Below are positions 1 through 9,367 of a stretch of 64,000 nt of DNA, piece by piece. Position 1 is the first letter of the stretch. The number at the start of each line of letters is the position of its first letter. A program made the position numbers and the translations under genes. The stretch is from Idiomarina piscisalsi. GTDB lineage: Bacteria > Pseudomonadota > Gammaproteobacteria > Enterobacterales > Alteromonadaceae. Under the pieces are notes generated by a model that did no database searches, was not told the DNA's origin, and was given only the letters and a program-made list of their open reading frames with translations. The DNA lies in NCBI RefSeq assembly GCF_003987095.1, contig NZ_PIQA01000001.1, positions 806,001-870,000 on the forward strand, given 5' to 3'.

Positions 1-586
1 CAAGGCGACCGGCAGTATCCACGAGGACGACATCAACAAATTGCTTACGCGCTGCAGCTATGGCTGCATTTGCAATATCCACCGGTTTTTGTTCAGTGGA
101 CGATGGGAAAAACTCGACACCAACCTGCTCAGCAATAGTTTCCAACTGCTTAATGGCCGCAGGACGATAAACGTCGGCACTGACCACCATTACTTTCTTT
201 TTCTGGCGCTCTGTCAGGAACTTAGCAAGTTTACCAACACTGGTGGTTTTACCCGCACCTTGCAACCCCGCCATTAAGATAACAGCTGGTGGCTGTGTAT
301 TCAGTTGCAACGGGGCATTAGCCTCGCCCATGGCCGCTTCTAATTCTGACTGGACGATTTTGACAAACACCTGACCTGGTGTCAGGCTTTTATTGACCTC
401 TGTACCAACTGCTCGCTCTTTGACTTTAGCAATAAAGTCTTTAACCACGGGCAACGCAACATCGGCCTCAAGTAACGCCATACGCACTTCGCGTAACGTT
501 TCCTTTATATTATCTTCTGTTAGCCGACCCCGGCCACCGATAGAACGCATGGTCTGCGATAAGCGTTCTGATAGATTCTCAAACAT
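1..586 (-). CDS. ffh: Signal recognition particle GTPase Ffh (5' part only)
   Basis: Only the first ~195 codons are present; the gene runs off the left edge. Ffh binds 4.5S RNA and signal sequences emerging from ribosomes and, with FtsY, delivers inner-membrane proteins to the translocon. The translation begins MFENLSERLSQTM, the usual Ffh start, followed by the helical N domain and then the GTPase domain with the P-loop GLQGAGKTT near residue 108. The G3 motif DTAGR falls at the very edge of the window. The RNA-binding M domain lies outside. It is divergent from ypjD, as in many gammaproteobacteria. Family assignment is secure from these motifs. Confidence 0.95.
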   Translation of the reverse strand, partial: MFENLSERLSQTMRSIGGRGRLTEDNIKETLREVRMALLEADVALPVVKDFIAKVKERAVGTEVNKSLTPGQVFVKIVQSELEAAMGEANAPLQLNTQPPAVILMAGLQGAGKTTSVGKLAKFLTERQKKKVMVVSADVYRPAAIKQLETIAEQVGVEFFPSSTEQKPVDIANAAIAAARKQFVDVVLVDTAGRL

Positions 587-677
587 ATCGGTCGTCTCTT
601 TTAATTCTGGAATTCTGGCGTAGAAAGTTAATGGGGGCAGTATATCTGAATTGCAAGAAAGTTTCGCCCCCGAAGTA

Positions 678-706
678 TTGGGTTTACCCGTTTGACAACG
701 TATACT
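678..706 (+). promoter_or_regulatory. Possible sigma70 promoter of ypjD
   Basis: TTGGGT (678-683), 17-base spacer and TATACT (701-706) lie about 40 bases upstream of the preferred ypjD start. The -10 box is good and the -35 box is poor, so this is a suggestion only. Confidence 0.3.
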
Positions 707-747
707 CAACATCAAGAACAACAAACATCAGGGAACGTGAGCGCGTG

Positions 748-1542
748 ATGCTCTTTATATTGCTGCTAATTAGTGTCGTAGGTTATACGGCAAGTGCTTT
801 CATTATTTTACAGACGGTATTTAATGGCAAAGCGCATAAACCAGCGTTACAGATTATTCCCGCAGGCATTGCCATTATTGCGCATGGCTGGCTTATCGTT
901 CAACAGCTCGCCCTCGATGACTTCGACCACATTAATTTATCGTCAAGCCTGAGTATTGTTGCCCTGTTTGTAACTATTACTTCATTTGTTCGATTCCAGC
1001 GTTTTAATAATCTTTTTCTGAAGCCGGTCATTTATCTGTTTTCAGCATTAACCTGCGTTTTGCTAGTCTTCACTCCGGTTCACCTGGGAGCCGACATTAG
1101 CTCGAAACACGCGCTGTTTATTCATATTGCTCTGTCATTAATTGCGTACGGCATTCTGGCTTTAGCAACTTTATACGCAATACAAACCAGTTATCTAAGC
1201 CGCATTTTAAAGCAGCGCAAAAATCATTCGCTACTCAGCAAACTGCCACCACTAATGACTATTGAAACAAACTTCTTTAACTTGTTGGCGTTAGGAACCA
1301 TTGCTCTATTTGTCGCTTTAGGCAGTGGCTTTTTGTTTCTGGAAGACATGTTTGCTCAGAACCAGGCTCATAAAACTATTTTAACCAGTCTGGCGGCAGT
1401 TATTTATCTAATAGCACTTATTCTTCATCGAGTCTCTGGCTTGCGCGGACGCATTATCGTATTACTGACGCTTATAGCCAGCACACTTCTGACACTTGGG
1501 TATTTTGGTAGCCGTTTTGTTAAAGACTTCCTTTTGGGCTAA
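748..1542 (+). CDS. ypjD: Cytochrome c assembly-family inner membrane protein (YpjD/CcsA-like)
   Basis: A 264-residue, highly hydrophobic protein with about eight predicted membrane helices, of the type found next to ffh in gammaproteobacteria (YpjD, CcmC/CcsA-like fold). CcsA and CcmC handle heme for cytochrome c maturation, but YpjD itself has no settled biochemical role, and I do not see a clear tryptophan-rich WWD signature. The open frame extends upstream to 631, but those first 39 residues are polar and unlike the family. The ATG at 748 starts directly into a membrane helix (MLFILLLISV) and is preferred. The next gene, corB, is co-directional, which matches the common ffh/ypjD/corB neighbourhood. 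Confidence 0.75.
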   Translation: MLFILLLISVVGYTASAFIILQTVFNGKAHKPALQIIPAGIAIIAHGWLIVQQLALDDFDHINLSSSLSIVALFVTITSFVRFQRFNNLFLKPVIYLFSALTCVLLVFTPVHLGADISSKHALFIHIALSLIAYGILALATLYAIQTSYLSRILKQRKNHSLLSKLPPLMTIETNFFNLLALGTIALFVALGSGFLFLEDMFAQNQAHKTILTSLAAVIYLIALILHRVSGLRGRIIVLLTLIASTLLTLGYFGSRFVKDFLLG

Positions 1543-1610
1543 TCAACCCTTGACTTCATGGCTCAGCATTCTAAATTGTCACATTCTAAGTTAACGTAAG
1601 GAAATAACCG

Positions 1611-2909
1611 TTGGACGAGATATCGACGAGCTTGTTGCTCGTTATTTTAGCCGTACTGATATTTTTATCCGCTTACTTTTCAGGCTCTGAAACCGGGATG
1701 ATGTCGATTAACCGATATCGCCTAAGACATCTGGTGCAAAGCAATCACCGTGGAGCTAAGCGTGTCCAGCATTTATTAGACCGCCCTGACAGACTTATCG
1801 GCCTTATTCTCATTGGCAACAACCTGGTCAACATTGGCGCGTCAGCAATAGCCACCATCATTTGTTTACGTTGGTTCGGTGACGCCGGTATTGTCATAGC
1901 AACCTTCGGGTTAACCTTAATCATTTTGATTTTTTCGGAAGTCACCCCAAAAACCATCGCGGCTTTGCATCCAGAGCGGTTTTCCTTTCCAAGCTCATTG
2001 ATTCTCTTACCTTTGCTCAAAGTCATGTACCCTGTTGTTATTGGCATCAATGCAATTACTAACACTTTTATGCGCATTCTGGGCGTCAACCCCAAACAGT
2101 CGCAAATGGCCGATGCGTTGAGTTCGGAAGAATTACGAACAGTGGTTAACGAAGCCGGCAATTTAATTCCGTCGTCTCACCAGGAAATGCTGGTCAGCAT
2201 ACTCGACTTAGAAAAAGTGACTGTCGAAGATGTCATGATTCCGCGAAATGAAATTATCGGTATTGATATTAACGACGAGTGGAAGTCCATCGTTAAGCAG
2301 CTGTCTAACGGTCAGCACACTCGAGTTTTGTTGTACCGCAACGAAATTGATGACGTTGTCGGTTTCCTGCATGCTCGAGATGTCATGCGGTTAATGACAA
2401 AGAATCAGTTTAATGCCGATAAGTCCATTTTGGTCAGGGCAGCGCGAGATATTTATTTTATTCCCGAAGGTACTCCACTCAATGTCCAGCTATTAAAGTT
2501 TCAGCGCAGTAAAGAGCGTATAGGGCTGGTAGTCGATGAGTACGGTGACATTCAGGGGCTAGTAACACTGGAAGACATACTGGAAGAAATTGTTGGAGAC
2601 TTCACGACAACAATGGCGCCAGCGCCGAGTGAATCGGTTACTCAGGAAAGTGATGGCGTGTATGTCGTTGACGGCTCTGCCAACCTACGCGAACTGAATA
2701 AAGAAATGGACTGGGACTTCCCGATTGACGGCCCTAAGACGCTTAGCGGACTTATAATAGAACAATTCGGAGATATTCCTGACTCACGTTTATGCTTACG
2801 CCTTGGTGGTTACCCGGTAGAACTGGTAGAAGTCGGAGATACGATGATAAAACAAGCTCGGGTTCTGCCGGCACTTTATAAAGCACCGACAGAAACCAAC
2901 AACGACTAA
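1611..2909 (+). CDS. corB: CNNM/CorB-type transporter with CBS domains (YfjD)
   Basis: A 432-residue inner membrane protein of the CNNM/CorB/HlyC family, linked in the family to Mg2+/Co2+ homeostasis. Residues ~5-185 form the DUF21 transmembrane domain (FSGSETGMMSINRYRLRHL early in it is typical). Paired CBS domains follow at ~205-330 (VEDVMIPRNEI; GLVVDEYGDIQGLVTLEDI), and a C-terminal transporter-associated domain lies at ~345-425. The start is TTG at 1611, preceded by AAGGAA seven bases upstream; the next in-frame ATG would cut into the membrane domain. The 3' end overlaps the convergent lipoprotein gene by four bases. The assignment is strong, but the transported ion cannot be read from sequence. 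Confidence 0.9.
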   Translation: MDEISTSLLLVILAVLIFLSAYFSGSETGMMSINRYRLRHLVQSNHRGAKRVQHLLDRPDRLIGLILIGNNLVNIGASAIATIICLRWFGDAGIVIATFGLTLIILIFSEVTPKTIAALHPERFSFPSSLILLPLLKVMYPVVIGINAITNTFMRILGVNPKQSQMADALSSEELRTVVNEAGNLIPSSHQEMLVSILDLEKVTVEDVMIPRNEIIGIDINDEWKSIVKQLSNGQHTRVLLYRNEIDDVVGFLHARDVMRLMTKNQFNADKSILVRAARDIYFIPEGTPLNVQLLKFQRSKERIGLVVDEYGDIQGLVTLEDILEEIVGDFTTTMAPAPSESVTQESDGVYVVDGSANLRELNKEMDWDFPIDGPKTLSGLIIEQFGDIPDSRLCLRLGGYPVELVEVGDTMIKQARVLPALYKAPTETNND

Positions 2910-3544
2910 CCAAAGAAGAGGCGCCACAACCACCCTTTTTGTAAGTCCTCTTCACAGGTTTTCAATTGCGTCGCGTAAGTTAACGAGCGGCGCTTAACAA
3001 TTTTTGACACACGCACTAGCCACGGCTTTTTCAGGTAGGTTTTACGTTGGTAGCCTCCCCACCCTTCGTGGTAATTCAGATACTGTCCGTAAGCATCCCA
3101 TTTAGATACTCCGTTAACTTGATAGGTTTTATAAATAAACCAACCCATAAAATCGATAGCATCTTCGAATGAAGAGCGACTCGCCCAGCTGTTTCCGGTC
3201 TCACGCTGGTAGTCTTCCCAAGTCATGGTTTTGGCCTGCGAATAGCCATACGCAGAGCTGACTCTTCCCCAGGGGATAAAACCTAATAAATAGTCTCTTG
3301 GCGGCAGCGCATCGTGTTTAAAGGAGCTTTCCTGATACATCATCGCCATGGGGACATGAATGGGCACACCCCAGCGTTCACGTGCGTCTTCCGCCGCATC
3401 GTACCAGTCACGGTGCTCTTCAAAAATTGCGCAAATATTTTCAGGGTTCTCAGGTGGAGGTGTGGCACAACCACTTAACAAAACAGCGAAAGCTGCCGCT
3501 GATAAAGTCGTTCGGTTTATTGGTTTAAAAAAAATAGTTTTCAT
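2906..3544 (-). CDS. SLT-domain lipoprotein, putative lytic transglycosylase
   Basis: A 212-residue lipoprotein. The signal peptide ends in the lipobox LSGC followed by ATPPPENPENIC, so the mature protein should be anchored in a membrane. The rest resembles the goose-lysozyme-like SLT fold: a catalytic-type Glu in MYQESSF, then YGYSQ in place of the usual GLMQ, and NYHEGWGGY in place of AYNAGxG. That pattern suggests cleavage of peptidoglycan glycan strands in the periplasm, though the substrate is inferred. The frame opens at 3586, but ATG 3544 begins a proper signal peptide (MKTIFFKPINRTTLSAAAF) and is chosen. It is convergent with corB. It could have another peptidoglycan-binding role if the Glu is not catalytic. 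Confidence 0.75.
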   Translation of the reverse strand: MKTIFFKPINRTTLSAAAFAVLLSGCATPPPENPENICAIFEEHRDWYDAAEDARERWGVPIHVPMAMMYQESSFKHDALPPRDYLLGFIPWGRVSSAYGYSQAKTMTWEDYQRETGNSWASRSSFEDAIDFMGWFIYKTYQVNGVSKWDAYGQYLNYHEGWGGYQRKTYLKKPWLVRVSKIVKRRSLTYATQLKTCEEDLQKGWLWRLFFG

Positions 3545-3628
3545 TGAACTTTCTTCAAATAGGCCACTCTGAGTATATGAACACATTGAGAGTTAACGTA
3601 TTTGTTCATCCCCTGAACGTTTTATTTG

Positions 3629-3656
3629 ACGCAGCCAACATTGGCTGCGTTTTTTT
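3629..3656 (+). terminator. Rho-independent terminator, plus-strand orientation
   Basis: ACGCAGCCA (3629-3637) pairs with TGGCTGCGT (3642-3650) around a four-base loop, followed by a run of T on the plus strand. The flanking genes are both on the minus strand. Read that way, the hairpin is followed by CAAATAAAACG, which is a poor U tract. It may stop read-through from corB or an unannotated plus-strand transcript. Confidence 0.7.
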
Positions 3657-3677
3657 ATGCATTCGAGCCTAGCGCAG

Positions 3678-5279
3678 TTACCCAGGCTGTTTTGCGTTTT
3701 CAAAATAATTAACTAAAAACGTATCGAAATCGACAATATTGTCTTGGTCATAACGATCATTAAACGCTTTTTCGGACGTCTGTGCCCACTCGCTAAAGTC
3801 ACTTTCACTGTAAACCTCTAACGGAGAGTCCGTCATTTCCTGCTTGTACTTTTTAGCCAACAGCATACCGATACGGCTGTTGTCCCAGTTCTCCGACTGC
3901 AACTGATGCATAATTTGCCCGGACAATGTGCGCTCTGGATTCAATACCCATTCATACAAGTCCGCCAAGTCATTTTGATAATCCTTTGTATCGGCTGAAT
4001 TGTCCAGCGTCTTCGCTAGTACAGAAAGGTCGGCAAACAACTCTTCCAGCCAGTCGGCCATAAGCCGATCAATACCGTTTTGCGCCAAGCTTAAACGCGG
4101 GTTACGCCCTTCCATAACAACTTTGGTAAAGTTTTTATCCGCTTGCTGCTGCTGTTCCCAGGTCATTTCTTCACTCGGCTGCAACAAACAGTACAACAAT
4201 AACAAATCGAGAAAGCGCATTTGCTGAGCGGTAATACCAACATCACTGTATGGGTTAACATCGAGTGCGCGTATTTCAATATACTCAACCCCACCACGCT
4301 CGAGTGCCTGGCTAGGAGTTTCACCATCCTGAGCAATCTGCTTAGGGCGAATCGGTGAGTAAAATTCGTTCTCAATTTGCAGAATATTATCGTTGAGTTG
4401 ACGGTAGTCGTCGTCGACTTTTACACCAATTTTCGAAAACTGCTGCGATTGTGTGGTTATAGCCTTGCGCAAACCCGCGACATACTCTTCCAGGGAGTTA
4501 TAAGTGATTTTTAATGTGGCCTGCTCTTTATTGGTATAGCCCAAATCGCTCATACGCAACGACGTTCCATATGGCAAAAACACCGTCCCTTTTCCAACAG
4601 TGTCAAAATCCCACTTTTTCAGTAGTTCTTCATTATTTGTTTGTGTAAAAAACGACTTGCAAAGTGCCGGCGAGGCGCCAAAAAGGTAAGGAATGACCCA
4701 GGCAATACGTTTAAAGTTGCGAATTAACCCAAAGTACCTCTTACTGCGATAAGCACTATCGTTCACTTCACCGTCCACCTGCGCTAACTGTTCCCACATG
4801 TCATCAGACACAGAGAAGTTGTAGTGCACACCAGCAATCACCTGCATCGTCGCCCCATAGCGATAGGTCAGGCCACGACGGTAAAGGCTTTTCATCCGTC
4901 CAGAATGAGAGTCACCGTATTTCGCTATACGAATATCTTTGTCTGATCCCAAATAGCACGGCATACTCATTGGCCACAGCAACTCTTCACCGATAGCGTT
5001 ATAAGTGACTCGGTGAATATCTCTTAGCTGCTTTAAGGTTGTATTGATATCAGTCGCAACAGGCGTAATAAACTCTAAAAGGTTCTCAGAGTAATCTGTC
5101 GTGATAGTCGGGTGAGTCAACGTCCGGCCCAGCTCTTTCGGGTGGTCGGTTGTTGCCAAAGTACCATTTTCATTTATTCGCAAGGCCTCGCGCTCAATAC
5201 CGCGTTTTATTCCCTGCCAAACACCTGGCTTATCACTTTGCTTAAGCGTTTCTACAACTGATTGAAATGTGGCTTGCAA
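3678..5279 (-). CDS. gshA: Glutamate-cysteine ligase
   Basis: A 533-residue protein of the proteobacterial type 1 GshA family, about the usual length (518-530). The enzyme joins L-glutamate and L-cysteine with ATP, the first and rate-limiting step of cytosolic glutathione synthesis. Family features include IKRGIEREALRI near the N-terminus, TDYSENLLEFITP (~60-75), WPMSMPCYLG (~102), AGVHYNFSVS (~150) and YIEIRALDVNPY (~330). The start MQATFQSVVETLKQ is a normal GshA N-terminus. It stands alone on the minus strand, divergent from the hybrid kinase. Its product fits the glutathione-dependent formaldehyde pathway (frmA/frmB) elsewhere in this window. Confidence 0.97.
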   Translation of the reverse strand: MQATFQSVVETLKQSDKPGVWQGIKRGIEREALRINENGTLATTDHPKELGRTLTHPTITTDYSENLLEFITPVATDINTTLKQLRDIHRVTYNAIGEELLWPMSMPCYLGSDKDIRIAKYGDSHSGRMKSLYRRGLTYRYGATMQVIAGVHYNFSVSDDMWEQLAQVDGEVNDSAYRSKRYFGLIRNFKRIAWVIPYLFGASPALCKSFFTQTNNEELLKKWDFDTVGKGTVFLPYGTSLRMSDLGYTNKEQATLKITYNSLEEYVAGLRKAITTQSQQFSKIGVKVDDDYRQLNDNILQIENEFYSPIRPKQIAQDGETPSQALERGGVEYIEIRALDVNPYSDVGITAQQMRFLDLLLLYCLLQPSEEMTWEQQQQADKNFTKVVMEGRNPRLSLAQNGIDRLMADWLEELFADLSVLAKTLDNSADTKDYQNDLADLYEWVLNPERTLSGQIMHQLQSENWDNSRIGMLLAKKYKQEMTDSPLEVYSESDFSEWAQTSEKAFNDRYDQDNIVDFDTFLVNYFENAKQPG

Positions 5280-5446
5280 AAGACTACTCCATTGACCAAA
5301 ACGGATTATTTTCTGCTGCTAAGCTTACTGGTAATTACTTTAAACGTCCATGATAGAGGCACTAATTTTCCTGATATTGCTTGGCGATTCGCTGCCAACA
5401 TGGCAGACTAACGCACGTATACAACCTCTTTCGGTTATGGACTACC

Positions 5447-8050
5447 ATGAGCTCATTCTGGACGTTTTTACAGCTAATTTTCGTTGTTCTGCAGGTATCG
5501 AGCCTCGTGCTTTACGCCCTGCTCCCCTCTCCATGGAGCGACACAGTTCTGGTCGCAATGATAACGTTCAGCTTAATTATTGGTATTGTCATTTGGTGGT
5601 GGTCGCGCCGCAACGCTTTAACGGCCCCATTCCGTCAACCCTTTTTATCGTCTGACTCAATGCAACTTTTTGAGCAGGTGTTTAATGACCTACCAACGCG
5701 AGTTTACTGGCGCGATTCAGAATTAAATTTACTTGGTGGTAATGAAGCCTTCGCCAAAGATTTAGGTATTGCACCGGAAGAAGTAACCGGAAAATCTGAT
5801 AATGATATCCCGGTGCTCGCTAACAACCTTATTTTAAGAGAGAAAGATCAAAAAACCTTTACGGAGCAAAAGCCGTCGACAAACGACGAAATAGAACTGT
5901 CTCTTGCACAAGGCAATCGTTGGGTTGAACACTCCAGTGTCCCCCTGCACGATGACGACGGCAATATTATTGGTATTTTAGGCAGCTATTACGACATTTC
6001 CGGCATTAAGTCAGTTGCCGAGGAGATGGAGAAAGCAAAAGAAACCGCAGAAAATGCTAACCGCTCGAAGGGCGAGTTTCTCGCTAATATGAGTCACGAA
6101 ATTCGGACGCCAATTAATGCCATTGTTGGTATGGCTAACCTGTGCCTCAAAACAGAGTTAAACCAGAAGCAAAAACGCTACATAAAAGTTATCGACTCAT
6201 CTTCACAGGCGTTATTAGGTGTTATTAATGATATTCTCGACTTTTCAAAAATTGATGCAGGAAAGCTTACCGTTGAAAAAATTCCGTTTGATTTACAGGA
6301 TGTTCTGACGTCATTAGCGGACATGTTTGCGTATCGCGCTTACGACAAAGATCTCGAGTTTATTATTAATTTGCCGGCTAATATCCCCACCAAATTAATT
6401 GGTGACCCGCTTCGGTTAAATCAGGTTCTTGTTAACTTAATTAGTAACGCCATCAAATTCACTGAAGACGGCGAAATTAATGTTGCGGTGAACTTATTAG
6501 ACAGCTCTGATGAAGACGTTCTACTGCGTATCTCCGTTACTGATACCGGCATTGGTATGGACGAAGAACAGCGTGCAAACCTCTTTAAGGAATTTACCCA
6601 AGCTGATACCTCAACCACACGCAAGTACGGAGGCACCGGCTTAGGGCTCGCAATATCTCGTCGGTTAATTCTATTAATGGGCGGAGACATTGGGGTGACC
6701 AGCGCAGTAGGTCAAGGTTCGACTTTTTACATCGAGATAAAGCTACCCGTTCAACGTGATCAAGACAATAGTCATCACGAGTACCTACTGAAGCATTTAA
6801 CCGGCAAACGTATTTTAGCGGTCGATGACAATTTAAGTACCCGTGAAATGCTTTATGAAATGCTGCGAAGCTATCAAGTTGATGTCAAAGTATGTCGCAC
6901 AGCTGAGCAAGCGCTTAAAGTGTTTGATGAGTCGGTTAAGGAAGGGAATCCATACAAATTAATACTGGTCGACTGGCGATTACCGGGAATGGACGGGTTA
7001 GCCTTATGTGAGAAAATAACGCAGACCTACGAGGCTGATGTTCGACCTAAGCTTACCCTCGCGACAGGTTACTACGCAGAAGAGCTGTCAGAAAAAGCCA
7101 AACGGGCTGGCGTAAACGATATTCTGTCCAAGCCATTTACCGCTTCAACACTCGGGCGAAGTTTAACTTCGACACTTCTGCATCGCGACATTGACGAGGA
7201 AATGCGCTCTGAAACAGTTGAAGGTGTCCCAGATAGCATCAGTGGCGCACCTATTCTGGTAGTCGAAGATAATGAAATAAACCAACAAGTTGCCCGGGAA
7301 ATATTAAGCAGCCATAAGTTTCAAGTCGATATTGCCGAAAACGGACAACTAGCCGTTGATGCTGTGCGCGAGAAAAAATATGCAATAGTGTTGATGGACA
7401 TTCAAATGCCAGTAATGGATGGGCTTAAAGCTGCACAGCAAATTCGTACTGAGTTTACTTATCAACAGCTACCTATTCTTGCTATGACGGCCAATGCAAT
7501 GAGTGGCGACGAAGAGCGCTCGCTGGCGGCCGGCATGCAAGGTCATATACCTAAGCCCATTGACGAAAGAGTATTACTCAAGGCTATTTCTAAATGGGCC
7601 GTACCTGGCGATTACTCAGGCGATGATACCAATAATAACGAATCGGCGGGAGCGCAACTCGAGTCTTCAGAGAAAGCGCCAATAAAAATCCCCCAGGTGA
7701 AAGGTATCGACTTCGAGTCTGCACTTGGGCGTCTGCAATACAATGTTGAATTATACCTGAAACTGGTAGAACAGCTTTACGAAAGCTATCAAGGTAGCGC
7801 GACCAAAGTTTCTGACTTTATTACTCGCGGTCAGCATGATAGCGCAAAGCGTTACTTTCATTCATTAAAAGGTGCTGCGGCTAACTTAGGCTTTACGCAA
7901 CTTAAAAATAAAGCCGCTGATTTAGAGTCTTTTATGGCAGAAGGCGAAATTGATAAGGTTGCCGACCAAATTACTGAACTTGAAAAGCGGTTGCGTTTTG
8001 CTCACCAAGCAGCGCAGGATTTAGAAACCATTCAGCAGCATCAACCATAA
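5447..8050 (+). CDS. BarA-type tripartite hybrid sensor histidine kinase
   Basis: An 867-residue hybrid kinase. Two N-terminal membrane helices (~5-60) are followed by a PAS domain (~75-185), a HisKA dimerisation domain with SHEIRTP (phospho-acceptor His ~217), and an HATPase domain (N box NLISNAIKF, DTGIGM ~365, GGTGLGLAIS ~396). Next come a receiver with VDWRLPGMDG (Asp ~509), a second receiver with MDIQMPVMDG (Asp ~651), and a C-terminal HPt domain with HSLKGAAANLG (His ~805). This is a full intramolecular phosphorelay like BarA or ArcB, which would pass phosphate to a separate response regulator not encoded here. The frame is open from a TTG at 5381, but ATG 5447 puts the first membrane helix near the N-terminus; the exact start is uncertain. 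The input signal is unknown. If it is BarA, the neighbourhood's csrA would be a downstream target, which is inference. Confidence 0.85.
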   Translation: MSSFWTFLQLIFVVLQVSSLVLYALLPSPWSDTVLVAMITFSLIIGIVIWWWSRRNALTAPFRQPFLSSDSMQLFEQVFNDLPTRVYWRDSELNLLGGNEAFAKDLGIAPEEVTGKSDNDIPVLANNLILREKDQKTFTEQKPSTNDEIELSLAQGNRWVEHSSVPLHDDDGNIIGILGSYYDISGIKSVAEEMEKAKETAENANRSKGEFLANMSHEIRTPINAIVGMANLCLKTELNQKQKRYIKVIDSSSQALLGVINDILDFSKIDAGKLTVEKIPFDLQDVLTSLADMFAYRAYDKDLEFIINLPANIPTKLIGDPLRLNQVLVNLISNAIKFTEDGEINVAVNLLDSSDEDVLLRISVTDTGIGMDEEQRANLFKEFTQADTSTTRKYGGTGLGLAISRRLILLMGGDIGVTSAVGQGSTFYIEIKLPVQRDQDNSHHEYLLKHLTGKRILAVDDNLSTREMLYEMLRSYQVDVKVCRTAEQALKVFDESVKEGNPYKLILVDWRLPGMDGLALCEKITQTYEADVRPKLTLATGYYAEELSEKAKRAGVNDILSKPFTASTLGRSLTSTLLHRDIDEEMRSETVEGVPDSISGAPILVVEDNEINQQVAREILSSHKFQVDIAENGQLAVDAVREKKYAIVLMDIQMPVMDGLKAAQQIRTEFTYQQLPILAMTANAMSGDEERSLAAGMQGHIPKPIDERVLLKAISKWAVPGDYSGDDTNNNESAGAQLESSEKAPIKIPQVKGIDFESALGRLQYNVELYLKLVEQLYESYQGSATKVSDFITRGQHDSAKRYFHSLKGAAANLGFTQLKNKAADLESFMAEGEIDKVADQITELEKRLRFAHQAAQDLETIQQHQP

Positions 8051-8059
8051 AGGCCAATT

Positions 8060-8233
8060 ATGATCCGTTATTTCTTCTTAATACCTCTGCTGCTAAGCTT
8101 ACTTTGGCTGCTTTACCTTAAAACCAATGGCTGGACAATTAAGCAAGGTTATAAAGGATTCGTTTATATTGCGGTTATAAGTGCTGTCATCGCCGCTTTT
8201 TACACGGCGATGATGTTTATTACGGGCCGGTAG
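8060..8233 (+). CDS. Small membrane protein, 57 residues
   Basis: ATG at 8060 is preceded by AAAGG about seven bases upstream and lies nine bases after the kinase stop codon, so it is probably co-transcribed. The product has two hydrophobic stretches, residues ~4-20 and ~34-54, with a short polar loop (KTNGWTIKQGYKG) between, so a two-helix inner membrane hairpin is likely. It ends at TAG, five bases before the convergent oadB. I do not recognise a family. Position and composition suggest a real gene, but function is unknown. Confidence 0.6.
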   Translation: MIRYFFLIPLLLSLLWLLYLKTNGWTIKQGYKGFVYIAVISAVIAAFYTAMMFITGR

Positions 8234-8238
8234 CCGGA

Positions 8239-9366
8239 TTAAACCAGAGCTAGCAGGACACCAGCAGCAACTGCTGAGCCCAACACCCCGGCAACATTTG
8301 GCCCCATTGCGTGCATCAACAGGAAATTCTGCTGGTTAGACTCTAACCCTACTTTATTAACTACTCGCGCCGCCATAGGAACGGCCGAAACGCCTGCGGC
8401 GCCAATAAGCGGATTGATGGGATCTTTACTAAATTTAGCCATTAATTTAGCCATGAGAACACCGCTTGCCGTACCAATCGCAAACGCAATTGCTCCCAGA
8501 AGCAAAATCCCTAGAGTTTGGAAGCTTAAAAACTGATCAGCCTGAAGTTTGGAACCTACCGCAAGACCAAGGAAAATGGTAACAATGTTAATAAGCTCGT
8601 TTTGAGTCGTTTTGGTTAAACGCTCAACGACCCCAGACTCACGCATTAGGTTACCTAAGCAAAACATGCCAACCAACGGCGTTGCCGACGGTAAAAACAG
8701 TAGCGTTAAGGTAATAGCAATAAGCGGAAAAAACAGCTTTTCACGACGCGCTACAGGTCGCAGCTGCTCCATTTTAACCTGACGTTCTTTTTCTGTTGTA
8801 AGCAGCTTCATAATTGGCGGCTGAATAATCGGTACCAAAGCCATGTAGGAATAAGCTGCAACAGCAATTGCCCCAAGTAAGTCCGGTGCTAACTTTGATG
8901 CCAAAAATATTGCTGTTGGTCCATCTGCGCCGCCAATAATGGAAATGGCAGCCGCATCTGACATTGAAAACTCAATACCCGGCACAATGTTCAAGGCAAT
9001 AGCACCAAACAAAGTCGCGAAAATACCAAATTGCGCAGCACCACCTAAGAACAACATTTTCGGGTTAGCTAATAGCGGACCAAAGTCAGTTAATGCACCG
9101 ACCCCCATAAAAATAAGTAACGGAAATACACCTGTGTCTATACCCACAGAGTACACGTAATACAGCACACCGCCCGGCTCGGTAAAGCCGGCCAGGGGAA
9201 TATTAGCCAGTATCGCGCCAAAACCTATAGGTAAAAGCAATAGTGGTTCAAACTTTTTCGCAATAGCTAAGTACAACAATAACCCGCCGACCAGTATCAT
9301 ACTAAACTGACCTAACGTCATTGCGGAAATACCGGTGGTTTCCCACAAAGTCATTAACTTATCCAT
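8239..9366 (-). CDS. oadB: Oxaloacetate decarboxylase beta subunit, Na+ pump
   Basis: A 375-residue polytopic inner membrane protein, the usual OadB length or slightly short. OadB decarboxylates carboxybiotin and couples this to Na+ export. Family features include the conserved stretch [19 protein letters not shown] with its membrane-embedded Asp (~145-165), and the C-terminal region [17 protein letters not shown] followed by [18 protein letters not shown]. It is last in the minus-strand oadG-oadA-oadB operon, with its start one base beyond the oadA stop. A Na+ motive enzyme suits a marine bacterium. Methylmalonyl-CoA decarboxylase beta subunits are close homologues, but the carboxyltransferase type of the neighbouring oadA decides for oxaloacetate. 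Confidence 0.93.
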   Translation of the reverse strand: MDKLMTLWETTGISAMTLGQFSMILVGGLLLYLAIAKKFEPLLLLPIGFGAILANIPLAGFTEPGGVLYYVYSVGIDTGVFPLLIFMGVGALTDFGPLLANPKMLFLGGAAQFGIFATLFGAIALNIVPGIEFSMSDAAAISIIGGADGPTAIFLASKLAPDLLGAIAVAAYSYMALVPIIQPPIMKLLTTEKERQVKMEQLRPVARREKLFFPLIAITLTLLFLPSATPLVGMFCLGNLMRESGVVERLTKTTQNELINIVTIFLGLAVGSKLQADQFLSFQTLGILLLGAIAFAIGTASGVLMAKLMAKFSKDPINPLIGAAGVSAVPMAARVVNKVGLESNQQNFLLMHAMGPNVAGVLGSAVAAGVLLALV

Positions 9367-9367
9367 G

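Noticed and set aside
631-747. N-terminal extension of the ypjD frame
   Set aside because: The 39 residues are polar, unlike the family, and overlap a promoter-like sequence; ATG 748 enters the first membrane helix directly.
5350-5655. Plus-strand ORF overlapping the hybrid kinase start
   Set aside because: It lies in another frame within the kinase gene and has no domain or ribosome site.
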